DNA from: Actinomycetota bacterium
GTDB taxonomy: Bacteria; Actinomycetota; Acidimicrobiia; Acidimicrobiales; Aldehydirespiratoraceae
Direction of reading: 5' to 3'
Assembly (NCBI GenBank): GCA_029979265.1
Contig: JAPOHW010000020.1
Location: 1-55,108, forward strand
DNA length: 55,108 nt
Numbering within the stretch: the stretch's first letter is position 1; each line of letters begins with the position of its first letter. The notes under the pieces are model-generated. The model did no database searches. It had not been told where the DNA came from and saw only the letters and a program-made list of their open reading frames with translations. This document shows positions 6,799 to 15,576 of this stretch, in pieces. The translations under genes and the position numbers were made by a program.

Positions 6799-9231
6799 GT
6801 GATTCGGGAAAACCTTTCCGGCAAGCGCATCGCCATCACCGGCTCGACCGGATTCCTCGGCACCGCGCTCGTCGAACGGTTCCTTCGCTCCGTCCCCGAT
6901 TGTGACCTCGTCCTCATCGTGCGACCCGGTCGCCGGGGCGCTCAGAACCGGGTGAAACGAGACATCCTGAAAAACGACGCCTTCGATCGGCTTCGCGCCG
7001 CCTACGCCGACAATCCCGTCGCCGTCGGCGGCTTCGACGGCGAAACCTTCGACGAGATGTGCGATCGCCGCGTCGTTGCGGTCGAGGGTGACGTCGGCCA
7101 GGACGGACTGGGACTCGACGATGACGGTCGTGCCCTGATGGCCACGGTCGACATCGCCGTGCACTCCGCAGCAACGGTGAGCTTCGACTCGGCGCTCGAC
7201 GACGCCGTACAGGTCAACCTTCTCGGGCCGGGCCGAGTCGCTGCTGCGCTGCGCACCGCCGCAGCGGCCCGCACCGAGACCACACCTGGCGGGCTCGCCC
7301 CCGGTGAACCCGCCTATCTCGTCGCGGTCTCGACCTGTTACGTAGCTGGCTCGAGGCGCGGCAACGCTCCCGAGCAGATGGTGCAGGATTCCCCGTTCTT
7401 CGTCGACGTCGACTGGCGTGCCGAAGTCGACAACGCCTTCCGGGCCCGCACGGACGCAGAGCAGGCCAGCCGGACCCCCGAGCGCCTGCGCAAACTCGAG
7501 ACGGAGGCGATCCATATTCTCGGCGCCGCCGGTACGCCGGCGATCGCAGAGCGAGTCGAGAATCTTCGACAGAAGTGGGTCGGCGATCAGATGACTGCAT
7601 CCGGGCGGGTTCGCGCCAGCAGCCTCGGCTTCCCCGACGCCTACGCCTTCACCAAGGCACTGGGCGAACGGAGCCTCTGTGAGACACGCGGCGACGTCCC
7701 CGTCGCAATCGTTCGCCCATCGATCATCGAATCGGCACTCTCCGAGCCGGTTCCCGGCTGGATCCGCGGATTCCGAATGGCCGAGCCCGTGATCGCCGCC
7801 TACGCCCGCGGGCTGCTCAAGGAGTTCCCCGGCGTTCCAGAAGGCGTAATCGATGTCATCCCCGTCGACCTCGTCGTCGCGACCATCCTTGCCACCGCCG
7901 CCCGTGGTCCGCATATCGACCCCGACACCGGAGACCACCGACCCGACGTCATCCAGATCGCATCGGGGGCTGCCAACCCGTTCAAGTACGGACAGCTCGT
8001 CGACCTCGTGCGCGCGTACTTCACCGAACACCCGGTGTACGACGAAAAGAACCAACCCATCTCGGTACCCGAGTGGTCGTTTCCCGGCCGCGGCCGCGTG
8101 AACCGACAACTGAGCCGGGCCCAATTCGCACTCAATGCCGGCGAGCGAATCCTCGATGCCCTGCCGCTGCGGGGAAAGCAGGCCGAGGTCGGAGCCGAAC
8201 TCGAACAACGCAAGGAGTTGCTCGAGCGGGCCAGCGGCTATGTGGAGCTCTACGGCGCATACACCGAGTGCGAGGCGATCTACCAGCTCGAGCGCCTGTA
8301 CGACCTGTGGAACGGTCTCGACGACGCCGATCGACGCGACTTCAACATGGATCCCCGCTCGATCGACTGGAAGGTCTACGCCCACGACATCCAGCTGCCC
8401 TCCACGGTGAAGCAGGCCCGCCTGAAGATGACGCCGAGCCGAGGACCGTCGGTCGATCGCAACGAGCGCCTTCGAAAGAACGTCCTGTCGCCCGACCGCC
8501 ACCTCGCCGTGTTCGACCTGGAGAACACGCTCATCGCCTCGAACGTCGTTGCATCCTATTCGTGGCTCGCAACCCGCCGGCTCGACACCCCCGACCGGGT
8601 ACGCTTCACCCTCAAAACACTCCGAGAGGCCCCAACCCTGTGGTCCCTCGACCGCGCCGACCGCAGCGACTTCCTGCGGTACTTCTACCGCCGGTTCGAA
8701 GATGCTCCGATCGACCAACTGCAGGCCGACTCGACCGAGATGTTGAGTGATCTCTTGATGACGAAGTCCTTCCCGGCCGCCATCCGGCGCGTCCGACAAC
8801 ATCGAGCACTTGGCCATCGCACCCTGCTCATCACCGGCGCACTCGACCTCGTGGTCGAGCCGCTGCGCCCGCTCTTCGACGACATCGTGGCCGCCGAGAT
8901 GAGCACATCGAACGGCACCTACGACGGCCAACTCACCGCCGTTCCGCCGACCGGTGAAGCCCGCTACTCGACCCTCGTCGACTACGCCGCTGCGCACGGC
9001 CTCGATCTTGGCGAGTCGGTCGCCTACGCCGACTCGTCGTCGGATCTCCCGATGCTGGAGGCGGTGGGCTTTCCCGTTGCAGTCAACGCCGAGACCAAAC
9101 TTGCGACCATTGCACGTCGGCGCGGCTGGCTGATCGAGCACTGGTCGAAGTCCGCCGGTGCACCCAACCGCGTCATCCCCATCGGTCCTCGCACCTTGCG
9201 AGGTCCCCTGCGAAAGCAGCGAGTCGGCTGA
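6799..9231 (+). CDS. Fatty acyl-CoA reductase (SDR) fused to HAD-IB phosphatase domain
   Basis: An 810-residue two-domain protein. Residues ~8-400 are an extended SDR fold of the fatty acyl-CoA reductase (male-sterility/NAD_binding_4) type, with TGSTGFLG near residue 14 and the catalytic YxxxK at Tyr282/Lys286. It should reduce an acyl thioester to aldehyde or alcohol with NAD(P)H. Residues ~570-800 are a HAD-IB hydrolase of the phosphoserine phosphatase type, with FDLENT at 572-577, ITGALD, and YADSSSDLPML as the terminal metal-binding motif. The usual DxDxT nucleophile motif reads D573-x-E575. GTG start at 6799, 18 nt beyond the palindrome. First gene of a three-gene unit with a LarA-like gene and plsC. 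The lipid product is unknown. Confidence 0.88.
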   Translation: MIRENLSGKRIAITGSTGFLGTALVERFLRSVPDCDLVLIVRPGRRGAQNRVKRDILKNDAFDRLRAAYADNPVAVGGFDGETFDEMCDRRVVAVEGDVGQDGLGLDDDGRALMATVDIAVHSAATVSFDSALDDAVQVNLLGPGRVAAALRTAAAARTETTPGGLAPGEPAYLVAVSTCYVAGSRRGNAPEQMVQDSPFFVDVDWRAEVDNAFRARTDAEQASRTPERLRKLETEAIHILGAAGTPAIAERVENLRQKWVGDQMTASGRVRASSLGFPDAYAFTKALGERSLCETRGDVPVAIVRPSIIESALSEPVPGWIRGFRMAEPVIAAYARGLLKEFPGVPEGVIDVIPVDLVVATILATAARGPHIDPDTGDHRPDVIQIASGAANPFKYGQLVDLVRAYFTEHPVYDEKNQPISVPEWSFPGRGRVNRQLSRAQFALNAGERILDALPLRGKQAEVGAELEQRKELLERASGYVELYGAYTECEAIYQLERLYDLWNGLDDADRRDFNMDPRSIDWKVYAHDIQLPSTVKQARLKMTPSRGPSVDRNERLRKNVLSPDRHLAVFDLENTLIASNVVASYSWLATRRLDTPDRVRFTLKTLREAPTLWSLDRADRSDFLRYFYRRFEDAPIDQLQADSTEMLSDLLMTKSFPAAIRRVRQHRALGHRTLLITGALDLVVEPLRPLFDDIVAAEMSTSNGTYDGQLTAVPPTGEARYSTLVDYAAAHGLDLGESVAYADSSSDLPMLEAVGFPVAVNAETKLATIARRRGWLIEHWSKSAGAPNRVIPIGPRTLRGPLRKQRVG

Positions 9232-9255
9232 GCCGGCCCACAGGAGTGTTGTCCC

Positions 9256-10872
9256 ATGGCCACTGATCCCCGCCGCCAAGCGCCCCGTCCCGGCTTCGTT
9301 CTGAACGTCGATCGGCAAACGCCACCGATCCTGTTCCACCACGGCGACAACTTCCGGCTCGAGAAGCTCCCGGCCGACCGAACCCGGGTGATCTACCCGG
9401 CCGAACCGTTGCCCGGACTTCCCGATCCCGAGGGGTCGATCCGAGACGCGCTGCTCAACCCGATCGACGACGATCCCTTGCCGTCGCTGCTGAAGCCCGG
9501 CATGAAGCTCACGATTGCGTTCGACGATCTGTCGCTGCCGCTCCCATCAATGCGCAAGCCCGACATCCGGCAACGCATCATCGAGCAGGTGCTCGACATG
9601 GCTGCAGCAGCCGGCGTCGACGACGTGCACCTGATCGCAGCGCTCGCGCTGCACCGTCGCATGACCGAGGACGAGTTGCGCCACGCACTCGGCGATCGCG
9701 TCTATGACGCGTTTGCGCCCCAGGGGGCCCTCTACAACCACGACGCCGAGGACCCCGATGGCATGGTCGAGTTGGGCCTGACCCGTCACGACGAGCAGGT
9801 CACCATGAACAAGCGGGCTGCCGAGTCAGACCTTGTCGTGTATGTGAACCTCAACATCGTGTCGATGGACGGCGGTTGGAAGAGCACCGCCACCGGTCTC
9901 TCGGGCTACTCGGGTATCCGCCACCACCACAATGTAGCGACGATGCGCGAATCCAAGAGCTTCATGGATCGCCACAGTTCCGAACTCCATCACAGCAACT
10001 GGCGTCAGGGGGAGGTCATCAAGAACCACGGCCCTCGGATCTTCCAGATCGAGACCACCATCAACAACAACACGTTCGGATACGACGGTCCCCTGTCGGT
10101 CCTGCAGAAGCGTGAGTGGGAGTGGACGGCCCGAGACCGGGCCACGTTCATGGGCATGAAAAAAGGCCTCGACGTGATGCCATCGAGCGCTCGACGTCAG
10201 ATCTTCAACAACTGGAAGGCACCGTACGAACTCACGTCCGTGCAGGCGGGCAACGTCGAGTCGGTGCACGAGGTCACCCTCGAGCACTGCTTCAAACAGC
10301 ATCTCGTGCCCGTCGAGGGACAGACCGACGTCCTCACCTTCGGCCTTCCCTACATCTGCCCCTACAACGTCAACTCGGTCATGAACCCGATCCTCGTGAT
10401 GTGCCTCGGACTCGGCTACTTCTTCAACATGTACCGAGGAAAGCCGCTGGTCCGGGAGGGTGGTGTGCTCATCATGAGCCACCCCACTCCATGGGAATTT
10501 CATCCGGTCCATCATCCCAGCTACATCGACTTCTTCGAACAGTTGCTGGCGGAGACGACCGATCCGGTCGAACTCGAGCAGAAGTACGAGAAGCAGTTCG
10601 CAGAAGACGAGTGGTACATCCACCTCTATCGGACGAGCTACGCCTACCACGGAGTACACCCGTTCTACATGTGGTACTGGGGCGCTCACGCACTGCAGTG
10701 GCTCGGTCGCGTCATCATCGTCGGTGGCCATCCCCGATCGGTGCGGCGCCTCGGCTTCCAACCCGCCTCCACGATGCAGGACGCACTCGAGATGGCGAGC
10801 GACGTGGTGGGATCGAGCCCGTCGATCACCCACCTCCACAATCCACCGATCCTCATGGCTGACGTCACGTGA
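9256..10872 (+). CDS. LarA-like (lactate racemase/DUF2088 fold) protein, function unknown
   Basis: A 538-residue protein whose first ~230 residues follow the LarA N-terminal domain. DDLSLPLP at 90-97 corresponds to the DDxTRP motif, His133 sits in ALHRRMTEDE, NHD is at 161-163 and Lys209 is in DGGWKS, where LarA carries the lysine that binds its nickel-pincer cofactor. The EPH segment that supplies another catalytic His in LarA is not conserved; a VNLNIVSMDGG stretch takes its place. The C-terminal ~300 residues are rich in His and aromatic residues. AGGAG precedes the ATG by 9 nt, and the stop overlaps the PlsC start. A racemase or epimerase acting on a 2-hydroxyacyl or head-group substrate is possible but unproven; larBCE are not in the window. 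Confidence 0.7.
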   Translation: MATDPRRQAPRPGFVLNVDRQTPPILFHHGDNFRLEKLPADRTRVIYPAEPLPGLPDPEGSIRDALLNPIDDDPLPSLLKPGMKLTIAFDDLSLPLPSMRKPDIRQRIIEQVLDMAAAAGVDDVHLIAALALHRRMTEDELRHALGDRVYDAFAPQGALYNHDAEDPDGMVELGLTRHDEQVTMNKRAAESDLVVYVNLNIVSMDGGWKSTATGLSGYSGIRHHHNVATMRESKSFMDRHSSELHHSNWRQGEVIKNHGPRIFQIETTINNNTFGYDGPLSVLQKREWEWTARDRATFMGMKKGLDVMPSSARRQIFNNWKAPYELTSVQAGNVESVHEVTLEHCFKQHLVPVEGQTDVLTFGLPYICPYNVNSVMNPILVMCLGLGYFFNMYRGKPLVREGGVLIMSHPTPWEFHPVHHPSYIDFFEQLLAETTDPVELEQKYEKQFAEDEWYIHLYRTSYAYHGVHPFYMWYWGAHALQWLGRVIIVGGHPRSVRRLGFQPASTMQDALEMASDVVGSSPSITHLHNPPILMADVT

Positions 10873-11819
10873 GCAAGCTGGCGAAGCAGTTGGGACTTCC
10901 GAAGATCCCGGCCGCACTGTCGGTGCGCCGCCTCCTCGGCGCCCTGGACTTCCCACTGCGGGCACCCTCGACCCCCAAAGGGGTCGCGCCCAAGCCACGG
11001 GTTCGAACAACCGGCGGTGATTACGACACCTCGTGGGCCCGGAAGCGGCCAGCTCGGATCGCTCGCGCTGCGATCGTCGAAGGCCCGATGCGACTTGCCG
11101 TGGCTGGTCTGGCCGCACCGGAGCGCAACGGTGCCGACCGACTCCTCGACCTGCCCGACGAACCGCTCATCTTCGCCGCCAACCATCACAGCCATCTCGA
11201 CACACCGTTGATGCTGACCTCGATCCCCGAGCCGTGGCGCCACAAGATGATCGTGGGCGCCGCCGCCGACTACTTCTTCGGTACCAAGGTCACCGCTGCA
11301 CTGTCGTCGCTGACCATGGGCGCAATCCCGATCGAACGCACCAAGATCGAACGCCGCAGCGCGAACCTCGCAGCCGACCTCATCGGCGAGGGCTGGAGTC
11401 TGCTGATCTTCCCCGAGGGCGGTCGCTCCCCCGACGGCTGGGGTCAGCCGTTCCGCGGCGGTGCTGCATTCCTGGCGGCGAAGACCGGCGTGCCCGTTGT
11501 CCCTGTGCACCTGGCCGGCACGGGCCGGATCCTTCGGAAGGGCCGATCGGTGCCACGACCGAGCACGACCTCGGTCACCTTCGGCCGTCCGCTCACCCCT
11601 GCCCCGGACGAAAATGCAAACCGATTTGCCGCTCGTATCGAACGAGAGGTTGCGGCCCTCGCCGACGAGGTGACGACCGACTGGTACACCGCCCGCCGGC
11701 GTGCGTACGCAGGCGACAGCCCTGACCTGACCGGCCCGGAGTCGGGTCGATGGCGGCGAGCGTGGGCTCTGGGTGATCGACGAGCCACGAAGCGTCGCCG
11801 CACCTGGCCCGACATCTGA
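10869..11819 (+). CDS. 1-acyl-glycerol-3-phosphate acyltransferase (PlsC-like)
   Basis: A 316-residue PlsC-family acyltransferase, likely acylating a lysophospholipid or related alcohol at the inner membrane face. Motif I is NHHSHLD (HX4D), motif III FPEGGRSPDG and motif IV VPVVPVHLAGTG. An N-terminal extension of ~80 residues precedes the catalytic core. The GTG start lies in a GTGA overlap with the upstream LarA-like stop, so translation is coupled. Its position after a reductase-phosphatase fusion suggests a dedicated lipid pathway rather than housekeeping phosphatidate synthesis. Confidence 0.9.
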   Translation: MSKLAKQLGLPKIPAALSVRRLLGALDFPLRAPSTPKGVAPKPRVRTTGGDYDTSWARKRPARIARAAIVEGPMRLAVAGLAAPERNGADRLLDLPDEPLIFAANHHSHLDTPLMLTSIPEPWRHKMIVGAAADYFFGTKVTAALSSLTMGAIPIERTKIERRSANLAADLIGEGWSLLIFPEGGRSPDGWGQPFRGGAAFLAAKTGVPVVPVHLAGTGRILRKGRSVPRPSTTSVTFGRPLTPAPDENANRFAARIEREVAALADEVTTDWYTARRRAYAGDSPDLTGPESGRWRRAWALGDRRATKRRRTWPDI

Positions 11820-11910
11820 ATCGACTCCGGCCGGCCGCGTTCTCGACGCGTCCACAAGCCGACGAAGGTGAGCCCGGCGCAGCTGCGTCGAAATGCAGTA
11901 GAACGATCGG

Positions 11911-12786
11911 ATGCGTTTCTCCTACGCCGAGTCGATGATCGAGCCCACCCTGTACGCACCACTTGCGAAGGAGGCCGAAGCACTCGGTTTCGACTCCATG
12001 GTCGTGCCCGACTCGATCATGTATCCGGAGCAGAGCGACTCGACCTACCCGTACAACGTCGACGGCACGCGCGAGTTTCTCGATGGCAAGCCGTTCATCG
12101 AGCCCTTCACCCTGATCCCGTCGCTCGCAGCCGTGACCGAGCGGCTCCGTTTCACCACCTTCGTGGTCAAGCTGCCCGTGCGGCACCCGGTGATCGTCGC
12201 CAAACAGGTCACGTCGGTCGGCGTCCTCACTGGCGGACGTTTCGGATTCGGGGTCGGAACGAGCCCGTGGTACGAGGACTACGTCGTCACCGACTCGGCC
12301 TGGAATCGCCGAGGTGCCCGTATGGACGAGATGATCGAAATCATCAATGCATTGTCCAGTGGCGAGTACTACGCACACGAAGGTGAGTTCTACGAGTTCC
12401 CTGCCATCAAGATGTGTCCTGTCCCCGACGAACGAGTCCCGATCCTCGTCGGCGGGCACTCGAAACTGGCGCTCGAACGAGCCGCACGCCTTGGCGATGG
12501 CTGGATGCACGGTGGTGGCGATGCCGAGGAGCTGGCTCGGATGATGGCTGCGATCAACGATGCCCGCACCCGTCATGGCCGAGCTGACCTTCCCTTCGAG
12601 GTTCATGCGATCAGCCTCGACGCCTACTCGCTCGAGGGCCTCGAACGACTCAAAGCGGCAGGGGTCACCGATGTGATCGTCGGTTTCCGCGACGCCTACC
12701 AGACCGGCCTCGACACACAATCACTCGACGAGAAAGTGTCGATGATGCAGTGGTACGCCAACGAGATCATCTCGAACGTTCGCTGA
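11911..12786 (+). CDS. LLM-class (luciferase-like) F420-dependent oxidoreductase
   Basis: A 291-residue (beta/alpha)8 protein of the bacterial luciferase-like superfamily. Recognisable segments are the N-terminal EAEALGFDSMVVPDS, the central GRFGFGVGTSPWYEDY and the VPILVGGHSKLALERAARLGDGW motif. In actinobacteria most members use coenzyme F420, though FMN cannot be excluded. The substrate is unknown. It stands alone after a 91-nt gap from plsC that holds a CGCAGCTGCG palindrome and room for a promoter. Confidence 0.88.
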   Translation: MRFSYAESMIEPTLYAPLAKEAEALGFDSMVVPDSIMYPEQSDSTYPYNVDGTREFLDGKPFIEPFTLIPSLAAVTERLRFTTFVVKLPVRHPVIVAKQVTSVGVLTGGRFGFGVGTSPWYEDYVVTDSAWNRRGARMDEMIEIINALSSGEYYAHEGEFYEFPAIKMCPVPDERVPILVGGHSKLALERAARLGDGWMHGGGDAEELARMMAAINDARTRHGRADLPFEVHAISLDAYSLEGLERLKAAGVTDVIVGFRDAYQTGLDTQSLDEKVSMMQWYANEIISNVR

Positions 12787-12824
12787 CCGCTCGGCCGGCG
12801 CGCCACTTCGACGACGGAACGTGA

Positions 12825-14402
12825 TCAGGTGAAGATTCGTTGGCAGCTATCGCCTGCCCACAGGGAGGTGACGACACCGTCGGGATCGAGTCCGAGCGTG
12901 GTGCCGTTCAGAACCGCACCGGTGCCCAGGTTGGTGACGGCGAAGATGCCGACAATGTCGTCTTCGAATGCGGGGACGAGCACAAGCGCATTGCCGTAGG
13001 TGACCTCGAGAAGCCCGACGGTCGCAGATTCCCCAACGCCTTCCGGCGTGACAAGACCAGTGGGCGCTCGGTGGCCGTCGGCATACCACTGGCTGAACCC
13101 GAGCGGCTCGACGTTGGCACCACCGTCCTGGCCGGCGCCCGACTCCTCCTCGCCGATCGGACCGGGGTCACCGGTGAAGACCAACTCCAGATTGCCCCAT
13201 CGGACAAACCGCACAACCGTGCCGTCGCAAAAGTCGCTGCTGGATCGGCCGGAGTCGCTGTCGGCAGGCCCGAGGACCGCTTCAGCGGCAGAGATGACGT
13301 CTCGTTCGGAGTCGCCAAAGCGCACCACCGTGCCGGTGTCGAACTGCAGTCCGGTCTCGACAAGCGTCACCGGGCCCGGGACGGCCACCCGTACCGGGGT
13401 CGTCGTCGTGGTCGTGCTGGAAGACGTGGTCGAACTGCTGCTCGACGTGGGGGCAACGGTGGTGCTGGTACTCGGCGGCGTTGACGTCGAGGAGTTAGTC
13501 GTCGACTCGAGCCCAGACGTTGTCGGCGCCACCGTTGTGACGCTGATGTCGGACGTCGTCGTCGGCGGCGTCACCGTTTCGTCGTCGTCACCCCCCGACA
13601 CGACCACGACAGCCAGGAGCAACATCAGGATGCACGCGACACCGATGCCGATTGCCGGAGCGGCAAAGGTCCGTCGGGGAACAGCCTGAAGCGGCGGTGC
13701 TCCCACCAGGGTGGACGGTGCCGGCGCAGGCGACACCGGTCGAGGTCGGGGGGGCTGGGAGGCCACCGGCGCCGGCGCGCTGCGCACCGGAGGTGGGTCC
13801 GGCTCGTCGAACACCGAGACCGGTCCATCGGCGACAGGAGCAGGGTTCGGAGTCGCAGCGAGAGTCTCGATCGGCCGGCCGAGTTCCTCCGCCGTCACGA
13901 GCGGTGCTGGCGCGTCGAGCGCCCCGATTCGGGCCGCGCCGGAGGCGAGTGCACTGCCGTCGGCACTCCCGCTGCGGGAGAACGCAAGTCCGTACGGAAC
14001 GAGGCTGACGTCGGTGATTCCGGCACTGTTCGCCGCAGCGACGACCCGATCTCGGCCTACCGCACCGAGATCATCGGGGATGACGATTGCGAGCCGGTCG
14101 GGTGATCGCCCGGCAGTGGTTCCAACCCTCGACCGATCGACCAGGTCGGTGATGACGGCAGCGAGGGCACCCGTGCGTCCGCTCACTGCACGTTCGAGCG
14201 GATCGGTGACAATCGGACCCTGGGCCGAGAGCGCAGCGTCACCGACAAGCACCTTGCCATCGGGGTCGGCGGCGACTGCGCTCGCGGTCGCCGCTCGAGA
14301 CGTTCCCAGGGAGAGCACACGCGGAAGCTGCGAAGCATCCGCCGTGGCCACCGCGGCCGAGATGCCATCGGCGTCAAGGTAGATGCCGAGCGTCTCGTTC
14401 AC
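12825..14402 (-). CDS. Single-pass membrane protein with actin/Hsp70-like N-terminal half-domain
   Basis: A 525-residue protein with an unusual architecture. Residues 1-~160 resemble the first half of an Hsp70/actin-like nucleotide-binding fold (LGIYLDADGISAAVATAD, then VLVGDAALSAQ). A Pro/Ala-rich linker covers ~190-240 and a membrane segment ~245-268 (IGIGVACILMLLLAVVVVSG). A Ser/Thr-rich low-complexity stretch at ~275-340 is followed by an outside C-terminal domain of ~180 residues with two cysteines. The second half of the nucleotide-binding domain is missing, so ATPase activity is doubtful. A sensor or anchor role is only a guess. A hairpin with a U-run lies in its leader. Confidence 0.75.
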   Translation of the reverse strand: MNETLGIYLDADGISAAVATADASQLPRVLSLGTSRAATASAVAADPDGKVLVGDAALSAQGPIVTDPLERAVSGRTGALAAVITDLVDRSRVGTTAGRSPDRLAIVIPDDLGAVGRDRVVAAANSAGITDVSLVPYGLAFSRSGSADGSALASGAARIGALDAPAPLVTAEELGRPIETLAATPNPAPVADGPVSVFDEPDPPPVRSAPAPVASQPPRPRPVSPAPAPSTLVGAPPLQAVPRRTFAAPAIGIGVACILMLLLAVVVVSGGDDDETVTPPTTTSDISVTTVAPTTSGLESTTNSSTSTPPSTSTTVAPTSSSSSTTSSSTTTTTTPVRVAVPGPVTLVETGLQFDTGTVVRFGDSERDVISAAEAVLGPADSDSGRSSSDFCDGTVVRFVRWGNLELVFTGDPGPIGEEESGAGQDGGANVEPLGFSQWYADGHRAPTGLVTPEGVGESATVGLLEVTYGNALVLVPAFEDDIVGIFAVTNLGTGAVLNGTTLGLDPDGVVTSLWAGDSCQRIFT

Positions 14403-14428
14403 AGGGAGTGAGCGTAGGACAGCCGACC

Positions 14429-14475
14429 AAAAAAGGAGAAGCGGCTGGCGTTTTTGGGGGACGGCCAGCCGCTTC
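14429..14475 (-). terminator. Intrinsic terminator-like hairpin in the leader of the membrane-protein gene
   Basis: The arms GAAGCGGCTGGC (14438-14449) and its exact complement (14464-14475) form a 12-bp stem with a 14-nt loop. Read on the minus strand, the stem is followed by TCC and six Ts, a classic rho-independent terminator. It sits only ~27 nt upstream of the minus-strand start at 14402, so it would act as an attenuator or end a short upstream transcript. On the plus strand there is no U-run. The 14403-14621 gap holds nothing else I can call. Confidence 0.7.
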
Positions 14476-14621
14476 CTCGCAGCAACTCTGGAGGGGGGAT
14501 CCTGGTTGCTGGGTTCGACTCGGGATGTAAGGGGGACCGAGGAACCTGTTACTCGTCAGTAAAGCAGCAAACGGCCCATCGTTCCAACAGTTTCGCTGGA
14601 TATGTGCCATCATTCACAGCG

Positions 14622-15539
14622 ATGGACCTTCGCCAGCTCCATGCCCTCCTTGCCGTTGCCGAACATCGCTCGTTCTCAGCCGCCGCTCGGGCGCTTCACA
14701 CGGTGCAATCGAACGTGTCGACCCACGTTGCCCGCCTCGAACAGGAGGTCGGCGCCACCCTCATCGATCGCTCGCACGGCGAACTGACACTGGAAGGTGA
14801 GATCGTGGCGGCTCGTGCTCGCCGCATTCTTGCCGAGTTGCGTTCGATCGAGCACGACCTGACGTCGTTGCGCGACAACGTGACCGGCCACGTTCGGCTC
14901 GGCATGATCGGCACCACCGCTCGCTGGCTGGCGCAGCCATTTCTCGAACACCTCGCCGAATTGCATCCCAACATCGACATCGTCCTGATCGAGGCGACCA
15001 CCACCTCGCTCCTCCCTCAGATCATCGCTGAACAACTCGATGCCGCAGTCGTCAACTTGCCGGTCGACGATCCCGATGTCGATGCGCGCCCACTCTTCGA
15101 CGAGGATCGGATCATCGTGGCACCGACCAGTCACCCGCTGGCTGCCAAGAAGCGGGTGAAACTGGCCGAGGCTGCCAAACACGAGCTCCTCCTGCCGCCA
15201 ACAGGCACCGCATTTCGTGACGAGATCGACACCGATGCCCGACGAGCCCGCGTCACCCTTCGACCACTCGCCGAGATCGATGGTCTCCGGCTCCTGGCCT
15301 CCCTTGCGTTCCAGGGTTTCGGCGCAGCGCTCCTCCCTGCGAGCGCTGCGCCCCGCTATCTCCAGGGTGCGTGGGTACGCGTCAGTGTCGACGGACTCTC
15401 GAATCGGGCGGTTGGCGTCGCCGTGCCCCGTCGCTCCCCACCCTCGGCACCGACTCGAGCAGTGATCGACTCGCTTGCGACACTGATCGCCGACATCGGG
15501 CCGGCTCAGGCCGGTATTCATCCCCTCACCACCGCGTGA
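14622..15539 (+). CDS. LysR-family transcriptional regulator
   Basis: A 305-residue LysR-type regulator. The N-terminal winged helix-turn-helix (MDLRQLHALLAVAEHRSFSA through LEQEVGATLIDRS) occupies residues 1-60. A periplasmic-binding-like effector domain with GHVRLGMIGTT at its start follows. I placed the start at the ATG immediately before DLRQL, the canonical N-terminus; the longer frame runs back through the terminator-like hairpin and is not coding-like. The effector is unknown. The carboxyltransferase gene begins 37 nt downstream and may be co-transcribed. Confidence 0.9.
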   Translation: MDLRQLHALLAVAEHRSFSAAARALHTVQSNVSTHVARLEQEVGATLIDRSHGELTLEGEIVAARARRILAELRSIEHDLTSLRDNVTGHVRLGMIGTTARWLAQPFLEHLAELHPNIDIVLIEATTTSLLPQIIAEQLDAAVVNLPVDDPDVDARPLFDEDRIIVAPTSHPLAAKKRVKLAEAAKHELLLPPTGTAFRDEIDTDARRARVTLRPLAEIDGLRLLASLAFQGFGAALLPASAAPRYLQGAWVRVSVDGLSNRAVGVAVPRRSPPSAPTRAVIDSLATLIADIGPAQAGIHPLTTA

Positions 15540-15576
15540 TGAGTGCGGTCCGGGACGTGCGGTAGGTTGCAGCCTG

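Noticed and set aside
6763..9342. 859-codon open frame on the minus strand
   Set aside because: Antisense to the acyl reductase-HAD gene, whose translation has clear motifs; the minus frame has no recognisable domain and arises from high-GC codon bias.
14374..14613. 79-codon minus-strand frame in the intergenic region
   Set aside because: It spans the terminator-like hairpin and lacks a ribosome site or coding-like composition; treated as leader sequence.
14476..14621. CTGACGAG and GCGAAAC on the minus strand, reminiscent of hammerhead ribozyme core strands
   Set aside because: The core elements are in the wrong order and the flanking stems do not form; chance similarity.
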